From positions 2,480,001-2,544,000 of the forward strand of contig NZ_CP151803.1 of the NCBI RefSeq assembly GCF_038446955.1: a stretch of 64,000 bases of DNA, written 5' to 3'. This document shows, in pieces, positions 54,032 to 62,869 of this stretch; positions within the stretch are counted from its first letter, which is position 1, and every line of letters begins with the position of its first letter. This stretch comes from Pedobacter sp. FW305-3-2-15-E-R2A2. GTDB lineage: Bacteria > Bacteroidota > Bacteroidia > Sphingobacteriales > Sphingobacteriaceae. A model generated the notes under the pieces. That model was not told the origin of the DNA, did no database searches, and worked only from the letters and a program-made list of their open reading frames with translations. The position numbers were made by a program, and so were the translations under genes.

Positions 54032-54500
54032 AATCCGGCTGGAAACTTATATCAACGCAGACATTAACCTGGTGTTCGACTTATCAAGGAGTATAGATCT
54101 GCACCAGATCTCGACGGCAGATACAGAAGAAAAGGTAGTAGGAGGAAGGTTTTTCGGATTAATCCTGATGGGAGAGCAGGTCACCTGGCAGGCACGTCAT
54201 TTTGGTCTGGTTCAACAGCTGACCTCTGAAATAACAGCGCTCAGCGCGCCCGATTTCTTTGTGGATGAAATGCGGAAAGGTGCGTTTAAATCATTTAAAC
54301 ACGAACATATCTTTAAATTTAATGGGCAGCAAACAGTGATGACAGATGTTTTTACTTATGTATCACCATGCTGGATTTTTGGACAGATGGCCGATCATTT
54401 GTTTCTCAAAGCATATATGAAACGGTTGTTGTTTAAAAGAAATCTGGTGATTAAAGCTTATGCTGAAAATGGCCGGGGAGCTGAATTGCTGGGTCAGTAA
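54024..54500 (+). CDS. SRPBCC-family ligand-binding protein
   Basis: 158 residues with the START/SRPBCC order: LETYINADINLVFDLSRSIDLH at the start, then VTWQARHFG, FKHEHIFKF and MTDVFTYVSP, and a C-terminal amphipathic helix (LFLKAYMKRLLFKRNLVIKAYAE). The fold makes a deep hydrophobic pocket. Eight-base overlap with the GNAT gene implies coupled translation. No ligand can be named. Confidence 0.88.
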   Translation: MPEIRLETYINADINLVFDLSRSIDLHQISTADTEEKVVGGRFFGLILMGEQVTWQARHFGLVQQLTSEITALSAPDFFVDEMRKGAFKSFKHEHIFKFNGQQTVMTDVFTYVSPCWIFGQMADHLFLKAYMKRLLFKRNLVIKAYAENGRGAELLGQ

Positions 54501-54593
54501 TTCTCAGAAACAGTGTGGCTTAACTAATTTTTTTCATTTCCTGTAATCCTTTCGGGTCTTCCATGACTAATTGGGAAATGTTAATGTGATTCT

Positions 54594-54919
54594 ATGATAC
54601 AACAAAAAGAATTCTTAAAAAATATAAATGATAACCGGGGGATCATTTATAAGATCATTAATCTGTATGTGGATGATGCGGAAGATAGAAAGGACTTATA
54701 TCAGGAGATTGTTTTCCAGTCCTGGAAGTCATTTCAAAACTTCAAAGAGGAATCCCGTTTTTCTACCTGGAATCCCTGACCTCGTCCTATACGCTTCCGG
54801 TATTGTTGCTCCTTGGGATCCCGTTAATTTATCTCGCAGAAAAAATGAATAAGTTTGCTTTTGGGAAGTATATCGACAAACTGAACGCTCATCTTAAAGC
54901 GATGGAATCGGAAGTTTAA
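54594..54919 (+). pseudogene. Deletion scar: ECF sigma N-terminus joined to a membrane-protein C-terminus
   Basis: Codons 1-59 from ATG 54594 encode region 2 of an ECF sigma factor (YKIINLYVDDAEDRKDLYQEI; FKEESRFSTW) and then hit TGA at 54777. In another frame, from about 54770 to TAA 54919, the sequence reads LPVLLLLGIPLIYLAEK then FAFGKYIDKLNAHLKAMESE, the tail of a membrane protein that in related bacteria lies downstream of such a sigma gene. Sigma region 4 and the start of the partner are missing, so an internal deletion fused the two out of frame. Both halves are probably non-functional. Confidence 0.72.
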
Positions 54920-55045
54920 AATGTGATATTTTGGATTCATTTGCTTCACAATTTGCATTTAAGCCTTGTTTTCAATAGTTTTAGAATCGCAATGATAAAT
55001 TTAACGTCCACAAAGGACGATTTTATTCAGATACTTATTTAGATA

Positions 55046-56299
55046 ATGAAGCTTCAAAAACTATTCTTAGTCATCATATTTACCTCATTTACAACGCTTG
55101 TTTTTGCGCAAACCAGTGCAGAGTTGAAAAGGAATAAGGAAGCGATACAGCGGGAAATTGAATTGCTGCAGAAAAATCTGAATGAGACTTCCAGTAGTAA
55201 AAGGCTAACAATGGGCCAGATCCGCACGGTAAATGCAAAGATCAGGCTGATGCAGAATAAAATTTCGATCATCAATTCTGAAGTGAAAAATCTGGACAAT
55301 CAGATTCATGAAAACAGCAATGAGGTACGTTCCCTGAAAGGACAGCTGGGACAGCTTAAAAAGGAATATGCAGGGATGATCCGCTTTGCACAGCGAAACA
55401 GGAATTCCTATGATAAAATGATGTTTGTGTTTGGTTCCGAAGGATTCAATCAAGCCTATAAAAGAATTAAATACCTGCAGCAATTTGGTCAATACCGAAA
55501 GAAACAGGCAGATTATCTTCAGGGTACACAAAAGAACATAGAATATAAAATCGGTGTACTGGATAAGAATTTAAAAGCGAAGAGCAGTCTGTTGTCTGAG
55601 CAGGAGCAGGAAAAGGTCAAGCTGAGTAAAAACAAATCTGAGCAATCGGTGATGTTAAACCAGATCAGTAAGCAGGAAAAGCAATTCAAACAAGACCTTG
55701 CGGCAAGGAAAAGAAAGCAGGCGGATATTGACCGCGCAATCAGGAATGCCATTCAGAAAGAGATAGAACTTGCGAGGAAAAAAGCCGAAGAAGAAGAACG
55801 GCTTGCTGCCCAAAAAGCAGTTGCGGAAGGTCGCCCTGTCCCTGTTGCCAAAGAAAAAAACAACAGCAGCTACCTGACTGCTTCACCTGAAGCAGCGAAG
55901 CTTTCTGCGGGCTTTGAAAACAACAGGGGGCGTTTGCCATGGCCTGTTGGTCAATATTCTATTCTGGAGCGTTTTGGGTCACATACCGAAGGTCGTGCCA
56001 CTTATAATAACGATGGAATCAATATCCTGACCGAAAATGGCGCTTCTGTGAAAGCGGTATTTGAAGGGAAAGTGCTGTTTGTCCGTGAATTGTATGGTAC
56101 TTACATCGTTGCGGTTCAACATGGAGAATATTTTACGATCTATCAAAACCTGAAAACGGTAAGTGTGGCTAAAGGCGACAAGGTCGAAACGAAACAGAGT
56201 TTAGGTGTGGTTGCTTCGAAAGAAGATGGACCGGTACTCCATTTCGAAATTATGCGTGGTCAGAACAAACTCAACCCAGAGGCCTGGATCGCAAAATAA
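55046..56299 (+). CDS. EnvC-like murein hydrolase activator, secreted
   Basis: 417 residues with a signal peptide to about residue 22 (LVFAQ). Residues 25-260 are two long coiled coils (many KQ/EL heptads). The C-terminal LytM domain at about 295-415 has GRLPWPVGQYSILERFG, but the zinc His of the GxHxGxD motif and the HLH motif are replaced (YNNDGINI; YQNLKTV), so it cannot cut peptidoglycan itself. This fits EnvC, which activates amidases in cell division. Confidence 0.9.
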   Translation: MKLQKLFLVIIFTSFTTLVFAQTSAELKRNKEAIQREIELLQKNLNETSSSKRLTMGQIRTVNAKIRLMQNKISIINSEVKNLDNQIHENSNEVRSLKGQLGQLKKEYAGMIRFAQRNRNSYDKMMFVFGSEGFNQAYKRIKYLQQFGQYRKKQADYLQGTQKNIEYKIGVLDKNLKAKSSLLSEQEQEKVKLSKNKSEQSVMLNQISKQEKQFKQDLAARKRKQADIDRAIRNAIQKEIELARKKAEEEERLAAQKAVAEGRPVPVAKEKNNSSYLTASPEAAKLSAGFENNRGRLPWPVGQYSILERFGSHTEGRATYNNDGINILTENGASVKAVFEGKVLFVRELYGTYIVAVQHGEYFTIYQNLKTVSVAKGDKVETKQSLGVVASKEDGPVLHFEIMRGQNKLNPEAWIAK

Positions 56300-56324
56300 C
56301 CCGGATATTTCTTAGAATTTTCAT

Positions 56325-56402
56325 TTAGATGTCATAACATCTAACATTGACCTTCATACTGACCAAAACTGTATAGGAAGTCAGATGTTAGCTTTATCTT
56401 TG
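56325..56402 (+). promoter_or_regulatory. Promoter of the DUF5686 gene with three TTAGATGT-type half-sites
   Basis: TTAGATGT (56325-56332) and ACATCTAA (56337-56344) form a perfect inverted repeat; a third half-site AGATGTTAG is at 56383-56391. An exact -7 box TATCTTTG follows at 56395-56402. The layout suggests a regulator with a main site and an auxiliary half-site at the promoter. Confidence 0.55.
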
Positions 56403-56477
56403 GCCACGCTCTACAACTTAATCTATTCAGTATTAACTAAGTTAACCGGAATCGTGTACATAGCATATCAACAGTCA

Positions 56478-56497
56478 GTAACAGTTTGCACTGTTAC
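56478..56497 (+). other. Hairpin in the leader of the DUF5686 gene
   Basis: Perfect 8-bp stem GTAACAGT/ACTGTTAC (56478-56485 with 56490-56497), 4-nt loop. It lies in the predicted 170-180-base leader between the -7 box at 56395 and ATG 56586. Confidence 0.5.
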
Positions 56498-56585
56498 CCT
56501 AACCCGCAATAACCCTTCTCCAAACGAGGGAAGGACTGCTTTTGTTTCTGGATCTTCTCATTTGTTTGGGAAATAAGGATCGTTT

Positions 56586-59153
56586 ATGAGACAACACTTT
56601 AACAAGTCGATCAGCATCCTTGCATTATTCTTCACACTGGCCGGTACGGTTAGTGTTTATGCACAGCAAACCAGGGTTAGCGGTACGGTGACCGATGCAA
56701 GTACTAAAGAAACCCTGCCTTACGTCTCCTATTCGATTACGGGAAGTACCCTTGGGGGAAGAACCGATGCGGATGGGAAATTCAATATCAGCCTTAGCGG
56801 AGATTATAGTACCTTGAAATTCAGCTATGTAGGGTATAAGCCGATAACTAAGGTCATCAAAGTGGGGACGGCTCAGGTACTGAATGTACAGTTGCAGCCG
56901 GAAGCAATGCTGATGAATGAAGTGGTGATTACCGCTGGAAAAAAGCCCCGTTACCGGAATAAAGAAAACCCGGCAGTAGAGCTGATCAGGAAAGTGATTG
57001 CCAATAAGGCAAAAAACAGAATGGAGCATTACGACTTTGTGGAATATCAGAAATACGAACGGATGATGTTCTCTTTGAGCAACCTTTCTGATAAGTTTCG
57101 AAACAAACGCATGTTCCGCAATTACCAGTTCCTGTTTCAGGAACAGGATTCTACAAAAATAGGGGGAAAGAATGTGCTTCCTGTATTTCAACAGGAAAAA
57201 CTGAGCAACAACTACTTTAAAAAGAACCCTGAAAAGACCAAAACAATCGTTATTGCCGATAAAAGAGTGAATTTTGATGAGCGTTTTATTGACAATCAGG
57301 GCCTAAGCACTTATTTCGATAGGATGTATCAGGATATTGATATCTATGATAACAATATATCTGTGGTGAGCAACCAGTTGCTCAGTCCTATTTCAGACGG
57401 CGCGCCCAGCTTCTATAAATTCTTCATTACGGATACCATTAAAAACCACAATCCACAGCTGGTAGAACTTGCTTTTACGCCGAGGAATAACAGCGATCTC
57501 CTGTTTGAGGGGAAGCTTTACATTACCTTGGATGGAAACTATGCGGTTCAGAATGCCTTTCTTACGGTAAATAAGAACATTAACCTGAATTTTGTCCGCG
57601 CATTGGAGGCTAAACTGGATTTTGAGAAAAATCCTGACGACCGTTATCACCTGAGTAAAAGCAACCTGATTGTTGATTTCGGCCTGAGTAAGAAAGCCGG
57701 AAGTGGGTTTACGGGAGAAAGAACAGTTACCTTTAAAGATTATAAGGTCAATAACCCGCGTCCGGACACGACGTATAGAGGAGCCGGACAATTGGTGGTC
57801 GTCCCTGATGCAGACAAGCGGTCTGAGCAGTTCTGGGCAAATAACCGCCCTGAACCCCTGAGTTCAGGCAATATGAAAGTATATGGCAACCTCGATACAC
57901 TTCAGTCTATTCCTTCTTTTAAAAGGACAATGGATGTCGTCACCTTATTCTTTGCGGGTTATAAAGATTTTGGTCCCTTTGAAATGGGACCTGTCAATAC
58001 TTTTTACAGTTTCAATGGGGTAGAAGGCTTTCGCCTTCGCCTGGGAGGAAGGACGACGCCTTCATTAAGCAAGCGTTATTATTTTGAAACCTATGCTGCT
58101 TATGGATTTAAGGACGATAAATGGAAATATTTCTTAAGTGGAACTTATTCTCTGAACAACAAATCGATCTATGCTTTTCCGCAAAATTACCTCAGGGCAA
58201 GCTTTCAAAGAGATACCAAGATTCCAGGGCAGGAGTTGCAGTTTGTACAGGAGGATAATTTCCTGCTTTCCTTCAAAAGAGGAGAGAACAACATGATGCT
58301 TTATAATGATTTCTACAGGCTCGATTATGTACATGAGTTTGAAAATCATTTTTCTTATACACTGGGACTGAGGAAATGGCAGCAGACGCCTGCAGGATCC
58401 TTGTATTTCAGTAATTTCCCTGACAATGGCATCATTGGCCGGACCAATCAGATCAGTACTTCTGAGATCAGCTTAGGCTTGCGTTATGCACCACATGAGA
58501 AGTTTTATCAGGGGAAAATTTATAGGGTACCAATTATAGATCGCTTTCCGGTCTTTAATTTTCGCTATACCGCTGGCATAAAAGGCGTATTGGGAGGGGA
58601 ATACAATTATCACAATTTCATGGCAAGTGTGGACAAGCGTTTTTACCTTTCACAACTTGGTTATGCAGATGTAACGGTAGAAGGTGCTTACATCGCAGGG
58701 AAAGTTCCTTTTCCGCTGTTGGCGATCCACCGTGCAAACCAGACCTATGCCTACCAGCTTAATTCTTACAACCTGATGAACTTCATGGAATTTGTAAGTG
58801 ATCATTACGCAAGTGTCAATATCGATCAGAACTTTAATGGATTCTTTTTTAATAAAATCCCTTTACTTAAAAAGCTGAAATTGAGAGAGGTGGCCTCGTT
58901 TAAAGTATTGTATGGTGGTTTACGTCGCGAAAATGATCCGGCATTAAACAGTGGGATCATGCAATTTGTCCGTAATGAAAACGGAGTGCCGGTTACCAAT
59001 TCTCTGAATAGAGATCCTTATATGGAAGGTAGTGTTGGGGTAGGAAACATCTTTAAAGTGCTCAGGGTAGATGCGGTGAAAAGATTCAGTTACCTGAATA
59101 ATCCTGAAGTATCGGGCTGGGGCATTCGGGCAAGGGTTAAATTTGATTTTTAA
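56586..59153 (+). CDS. DUF5686 outer-membrane protein with regulatory-like domain
   Basis: 855 residues with a signal peptide to about residue 27 (SVYAQQ), a carboxypeptidase-regulatory-like beta-sandwich at about 30-115 (RVSGTVTDASTKETLPYVSYSI) and DUF5686 at about 135-850 (ENPAVELIRKVIANKAKNRMEHYDFVEYQKYERM). The last half is a transmembrane barrel ending in GIRARVKFDF. Function is unknown; the family is confined largely to Bacteroidota. The regulatory-like domain suggests a role in binding or signalling at the surface. Confidence 0.92.
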   Translation: MRQHFNKSISILALFFTLAGTVSVYAQQTRVSGTVTDASTKETLPYVSYSITGSTLGGRTDADGKFNISLSGDYSTLKFSYVGYKPITKVIKVGTAQVLNVQLQPEAMLMNEVVITAGKKPRYRNKENPAVELIRKVIANKAKNRMEHYDFVEYQKYERMMFSLSNLSDKFRNKRMFRNYQFLFQEQDSTKIGGKNVLPVFQQEKLSNNYFKKNPEKTKTIVIADKRVNFDERFIDNQGLSTYFDRMYQDIDIYDNNISVVSNQLLSPISDGAPSFYKFFITDTIKNHNPQLVELAFTPRNNSDLLFEGKLYITLDGNYAVQNAFLTVNKNINLNFVRALEAKLDFEKNPDDRYHLSKSNLIVDFGLSKKAGSGFTGERTVTFKDYKVNNPRPDTTYRGAGQLVVVPDADKRSEQFWANNRPEPLSSGNMKVYGNLDTLQSIPSFKRTMDVVTLFFAGYKDFGPFEMGPVNTFYSFNGVEGFRLRLGGRTTPSLSKRYYFETYAAYGFKDDKWKYFLSGTYSLNNKSIYAFPQNYLRASFQRDTKIPGQELQFVQEDNFLLSFKRGENNMMLYNDFYRLDYVHEFENHFSYTLGLRKWQQTPAGSLYFSNFPDNGIIGRTNQISTSEISLGLRYAPHEKFYQGKIYRVPIIDRFPVFNFRYTAGIKGVLGGEYNYHNFMASVDKRFYLSQLGYADVTVEGAYIAGKVPFPLLAIHRANQTYAYQLNSYNLMNFMEFVSDHYASVNIDQNFNGFFFNKIPLLKKLKLREVASFKVLYGGLRRENDPALNSGIMQFVRNENGVPVTNSLNRDPYMEGSVGVGNIFKVLRVDAVKRFSYLNNPEVSGWGIRARVKFDF

Positions 59154-59198
59154 GCGGGAAGAAGCATTGCTTGCTCCTTAGAAATAAGCACATGAAAC

Positions 59199-59232
59199 AA
59201 AAAAAGCTGGTGATTTATTATCAGCTTTTTTT
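59199..59232 (+). terminator. Terminator after the DUF5686 gene
   Basis: 11-bp perfect stem including A- and T-runs (59199-59209 with 59222-59232), 12-nt loop. Confidence 0.85.
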
Positions 59233-59353
59233 GTTTGTCTTCATCTTTAATATTTATAATCATGATTTGTATTGCTGTTTATTGATGCGTTTGTTTGATT
59301 TATAATTAAATTTTATAGTAATTTTGCGACTTATTCGAAAATTTTATATAAAA

Positions 59354-60034
59354 ATGAAACTAAATTTTACTCTTTTAATGCTGTTGCTGGCTGTTGCTAC
59401 TTCTTGTAAGAAGACTTCAAATGTTGACCTTACGCTTTCTACAAGCGGAAAACTGACTTATAAAATGCTGGATGATGCCGGCAAAGGCTTGCCAAATGTA
59501 AAAGTCTCCTTATTCGATTACATTAATGATTTTGGAAACGGTACTATCCTGTTAGATACCCGCTATACTGACCAAAATGGCCTTGTAGATTTTGGAGACC
59601 TTAATCCAAAAACTTATATGGTTGTTCCTGACTCTCCAATGGTAAATAAGGTGAAATATGTCCCTAAAGAGTTTATACAGGTGATTACGGGAAAAACAAA
59701 AGATAAAGAAGTGAAAGTTTCAGATTATTCCGGAACCTATAATTTTGCAGTTAAAAACTCCGGCAACAGTAATTTTCCACTAAAAAATGTTGGGATACTC
59801 ATGATTCCATCAAACAAGTTCAGCTATGGTCCATCAGCAACCCTCTATTTTAATGTTGCTGATTTTAAAGGTGTTAGCAATGATCTTGGACAGGTTTCAT
59901 TTAAGGTTCCTTCTAATAAGTACTATACTATTTTCTTATACAATACCATTACAAATGCCTCTATGGGTACGGTAAATAACTATACCATAGAAAATAATGC
60001 GACCGTTAATATGCCTTTGTATGTCTATTACTAG
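59354..60034 (+). CDS. Lipoprotein with Ig-like N-terminal domain, paralogue A
   Basis: 226 residues from ATG 59354 (the longer frame from 59324 is not ATG-initiated and spoils the signal). Lipobox AVATS-Cys18 then KKTSN. An Ig/prealbumin-like domain at about 35-100 (GKLTYKMLDDAGKGLPNVKVSLFDY; DQNGLVDFGDL; YMVVPDSP) is followed by a second beta-rich half. It is closely related along its whole length to the next gene. Confidence 0.8.
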   Translation: MKLNFTLLMLLLAVATSCKKTSNVDLTLSTSGKLTYKMLDDAGKGLPNVKVSLFDYINDFGNGTILLDTRYTDQNGLVDFGDLNPKTYMVVPDSPMVNKVKYVPKEFIQVITGKTKDKEVKVSDYSGTYNFAVKNSGNSNFPLKNVGILMIPSNKFSYGPSATLYFNVADFKGVSNDLGQVSFKVPSNKYYTIFLYNTITNASMGTVNNYTIENNATVNMPLYVYY

Positions 60035-60041
60035 TCAATTG

Positions 60042-60752
60042 ATGAGGAAATATAAGCTGATGTTGTTGCTGGTCTTTGCTACTGTGGCTATCTCTTGTGA
60101 AAAAGTCACAAATGTGAGGCTGGTTGAGGGGGAAAGTTCAGGGAAAATGAGCTATAGATTGGTGGATGATTCCGGTGCTGGTTTGCCAGGTATCAGGGTT
60201 GGTGTTTATAAAATACGGTCTCATTCGAGCGATACTTACTTTGATCCCTCTTCCTTGTTAGATAGTGTGAGAACTGACAAGGATGGAGTGGCCGTTTTTC
60301 CGATGTTAGCGCCCGCTAATTACCTCGTAGTCCCTGATTCACCTAAGTTGAATAATGTGCTTTATAATATCAGTGAATTTGTACAGGTGGTTGCTGGTAA
60401 AGAGAAGAAAAAAATAACTAAAATATCTGACTTTTCAGGAGTGCTCAGAGTGACGCTGAAATCTAGTCTTGACTATATTACACCCATACGTAGTATGGGG
60501 ATAGCCCTTATTCCTTATAATCCACTCATTGTCAGGCCTAATAACTTAAAGGAGTTGTTAGATGGCGCAACCATTAAGGGCGTTACAAACCATGAAGGGT
60601 TCGTTTCGATAAAAATCCCGGCAGATATCAGCTACAGGGTACTGATATATGGCTTGTATAACAAAACGATAATCTATGGATCTGACGAATATCGGGTTCA
60701 AAAAGATGGAATAGCTTATTCTGGCCTCTATATGGATCCCACCAATCAGTAA
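60042..60752 (+). CDS. Lipoprotein with Ig-like N-terminal domain, paralogue B
   Basis: 236 residues from ATG 60042, seven bases after gene A. Lipobox VAIS-Cys19. The same pattern as gene A: GKMSYRLVDDSGAGLPGIRVGVY, YLVVPDSPKLNNVLYNISEFVQVVAGK, KISDFSGVLRVTLKSS. The pair arose by tandem duplication and has diverged moderately. It may form a surface fibre or cap; no partner genes are near. Confidence 0.8.
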   Translation: MRKYKLMLLLVFATVAISCEKVTNVRLVEGESSGKMSYRLVDDSGAGLPGIRVGVYKIRSHSSDTYFDPSSLLDSVRTDKDGVAVFPMLAPANYLVVPDSPKLNNVLYNISEFVQVVAGKEKKKITKISDFSGVLRVTLKSSLDYITPIRSMGIALIPYNPLIVRPNNLKELLDGATIKGVTNHEGFVSIKIPADISYRVLIYGLYNKTIIYGSDEYRVQKDGIAYSGLYMDPTNQ

Positions 60753-60777
60753 AATCCAATTCGCAAGTCATTGCTTC

Positions 60778-60810
60778 AAAAGGCCATTAGATCATCTCTA
60801 ATGGCCTTTT
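60778..60810 (+). terminator. Terminator after the tandem lipoprotein genes
   Basis: 14-bp perfect stem AAAAGGCCATTAGA/TCTAATGGCCTTTT (60778-60791 with 60797-60810), 5-nt loop, followed by C and TTT. Confidence 0.9.
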
Positions 60811-60842
60811 CTTTGAATGCATATTCTGTAATATTGTAAATT

Positions 60843-60884
60843 TTAATCATTTGATTAAATCAAATAAATAATTATATATCTTTG
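60843..60884 (+). promoter_or_regulatory. tetR operator and promoter
   Basis: TTAATCATTTGATTAA (60843-60858) is a perfect 7-2-7 palindrome, overlapped by ATTTGATT-A-AATCAAAT (60849-60865). An exact -7 box TATCTTTG lies at 60877-60884. The 16-mer recurs as its exact reverse complement at 61551-61566 before the tolC gene, so it is the likely TetR site. Confidence 0.8.
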
Positions 60885-60912
60885 TATCATTATATAAAGC
60901 GGAAATCATCAT

Positions 60913-61533
60913 ATGGCAAAAATGGAAAAGCTGGAAACAGCAGATAGCTCTACCGAAGAGAAGATTAAAGAGGCGGCGGCAAAAGTCTTTACACAGAAAG
61001 GATTTGCGGCTACACGGACCAGAGACATTGCGGAGGAAGCAGGAATTAACCTGGCTTTACTCAACTACTATTTCAGGAGCAAAGAGAAGCTGTTTGATCT
61101 GGTAATGATGGAAAGTCTTCAGAAATTTCTATTGGGAGTGAGAGACATTCTGAATGATGTGAACAGTTCATTGACAGAAAAAACAAGCCAGTTGGCAAGC
61201 CATTATATTGACTTGCTGAAAGTCAATACTGACCTTCCATTATTTATATTAAGTGAGATCAGAGCGAACCCGGCAAGGCTGGAAGCGAACATGGGAGCGA
61301 AGGAGATTTTGGTGCAATCTAACTTCTACAAACAGCTTGAAGCGACCACTAAAAAGAAGGTCGATCCGGTACATTTTTTAATGAATATCTTCGGGCTTAC
61401 GGTCTTCCCTTTTGTAGCAAGTCCACTCTTAAGGATCATTGGAGAGAAGAGTAAAACAGAGTTTGATGCGCTGATGGATGAGCGCAAAAAGATGATCCCG
61501 ATCTGGATTGATGCGATGCTGAAAAGCATATAA
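60913..61533 (+). CDS. TetR-family repressor of an efflux operon
   Basis: 206 residues. The HTH is at about 18-64: EKIKEAAAKVFTQKGFAATRTRDIAEEAGINLALLNYYFRSKEKLF, a standard TetR head. The C-terminal part is helical with a conserved-type ending FDALMDERKKMIPIWIDAML. It precedes the tolC, hlyD-like and ABC genes by 55 bases and should repress itself and them through the shared palindrome; the inducer is unknown. Confidence 0.94.
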   Translation: MAKMEKLETADSSTEEKIKEAAAKVFTQKGFAATRTRDIAEEAGINLALLNYYFRSKEKLFDLVMMESLQKFLLGVRDILNDVNSSLTEKTSQLASHYIDLLKVNTDLPLFILSEIRANPARLEANMGAKEILVQSNFYKQLEATTKKKVDPVHFLMNIFGLTVFPFVASPLLRIIGEKSKTEFDALMDERKKMIPIWIDAMLKSI

Positions 61534-61550
61534 AATTTTTTGATATAACG

Positions 61551-61566
61551 TTAATCAAATGATTAA
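61551..61566. promoter_or_regulatory. Second TetR operator TTAATCAAATGATTAA before tolC
   Basis: Exact reverse complement of the 16-mer at 60843-60858. It lies between the tetR stop and the tolC start, so the efflux genes probably have their own controlled promoter here. Confidence 0.8.
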
Positions 61567-61588
61567 AACAAATTAATAAATTAAGATT

Positions 61589-62851
61589 ATGAAGCATATA
61601 TTCAGTACTTTATGTCTATTTATCTTGTGTAGTAGTGTAGGTGCTCAAGAGCAAGCCTCTCTTTCCATTGAGGAGAGCTATAGTTTGGCAAGACAGCATT
61701 ATCCGCTGCTAAAACAGCTGGAACTGATCGCTAAAACGGAGGCCTGGTCCCTTGGAAATGCGGCGAAGGGATACCTTCCTCAGCTGAACATCAACGGGCA
61801 GGCGACCTACCAATCGGAGGTCACCACCATCCCGATTCATATCCCCGGAATGAACATCCCTCAGCTGAGTAAAGACCAGTATAAGCTATACGGAGAAGCC
61901 ACGCAATTGCTCTTTGATGGTGGCATGATCAGACAGCAGCAGGAATCCCTGAAATCCAGTTCCGGGATAGAAACTCAAAAGGTAGAAGTGGAGCTGTACA
62001 AGCTGAAAGAACGGATCAATCAGGTGTTCTTTGGGATCCTGGTGCTGAAGGAACAGATCCAGCAGAATGAACTGCTGAAAAAAGACATCCAGCTGGGCAT
62101 CAGTAAAACGGCTGCTGCCATTCAAAACGGGATCGCTTTAAAGAGCAGTCTGGACATCCTGCAGGCAGAGTTGCTCAAAGTAAAACAGCGCGGCACGGAG
62201 CTGAAGTTTACGCTGAAAGGGTATGCAGATATGCTTGCTCTGTTCATCGGCAGGGAACTGGATGAGCGGACAGATTTTATTAAACCGGAGCCTGTTGTTA
62301 AGGCCCTGACAATACTCCGGCCGGAATTGCAGCTATACGATTTACAACGCAGGAGCATGGATGTTCAGGAAAAAATTATCCGCGCTAAAAACATGCCCAG
62401 GTTCAACTTATTCTTTCAGGGTGGCCTCGGCAGACCTGCGCTAAATATGTTAAATAATGATTTGGAAACCTTTGCTATAGGTGGTCTTAGATTAAGTTGG
62501 TCTTTAGCTGGTCTCTATACCAGAAAAGGAGAGAAGGCGATCCTGGAACTCAACCGTAAAAACATAGATCTGCAAAAGGAAACCTTTCTTTTGAATACGG
62601 GGTTTACCCTGAAACAGCAGAATGCAGAGCTCAGTAAATTGGAAGAACTGCTGTCTGCCGACGATGAAATTATTGAACTGAGGACAAGGACAAAGAATAC
62701 CTTTTATGCGCAGCTGACGAACGGCGTCATCAATAGCAACGACTACCTGAGAGAGGTCAATGCCGAAGATCAGGCGAGGCAAAACAAGATCCTTCATGAG
62801 GTTCAACTGCTCCTTGCCCAATACAGTCAAAAAACAACTACAGGAAATTAA
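61589..62851 (+). CDS. TolC-family outer-membrane efflux protein
   Basis: 420 residues with a signal peptide to about residue 19 (SSVGAQ). Helical TolC-type body: SIEESYSLARQHYPLLKQLEL, GNAAKGYLPQLNINGQATYQSE and the second repeat LQLYDLQRRSMDVQEKIIRAKNMPRFNLFF, with barrel strands between. It forms the outer-membrane channel of the tripartite pump made with the next two genes. Confidence 0.93.
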   Translation: MKHIFSTLCLFILCSSVGAQEQASLSIEESYSLARQHYPLLKQLELIAKTEAWSLGNAAKGYLPQLNINGQATYQSEVTTIPIHIPGMNIPQLSKDQYKLYGEATQLLFDGGMIRQQQESLKSSSGIETQKVEVELYKLKERINQVFFGILVLKEQIQQNELLKKDIQLGISKTAAAIQNGIALKSSLDILQAELLKVKQRGTELKFTLKGYADMLALFIGRELDERTDFIKPEPVVKALTILRPELQLYDLQRRSMDVQEKIIRAKNMPRFNLFFQGGLGRPALNMLNNDLETFAIGGLRLSWSLAGLYTRKGEKAILELNRKNIDLQKETFLLNTGFTLKQQNAELSKLEELLSADDEIIELRTRTKNTFYAQLTNGVINSNDYLREVNAEDQARQNKILHEVQLLLAQYSQKTTTGN

Positions 62852-62869
62852 ATTTCTAAACAGACAGTC

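Noticed and set aside
56385..56576. 63-codon open frame before the DUF5686 gene
   Set aside because: It starts before the exact -7 box at 56395-56402 and crosses the leader hairpin; no protein features.
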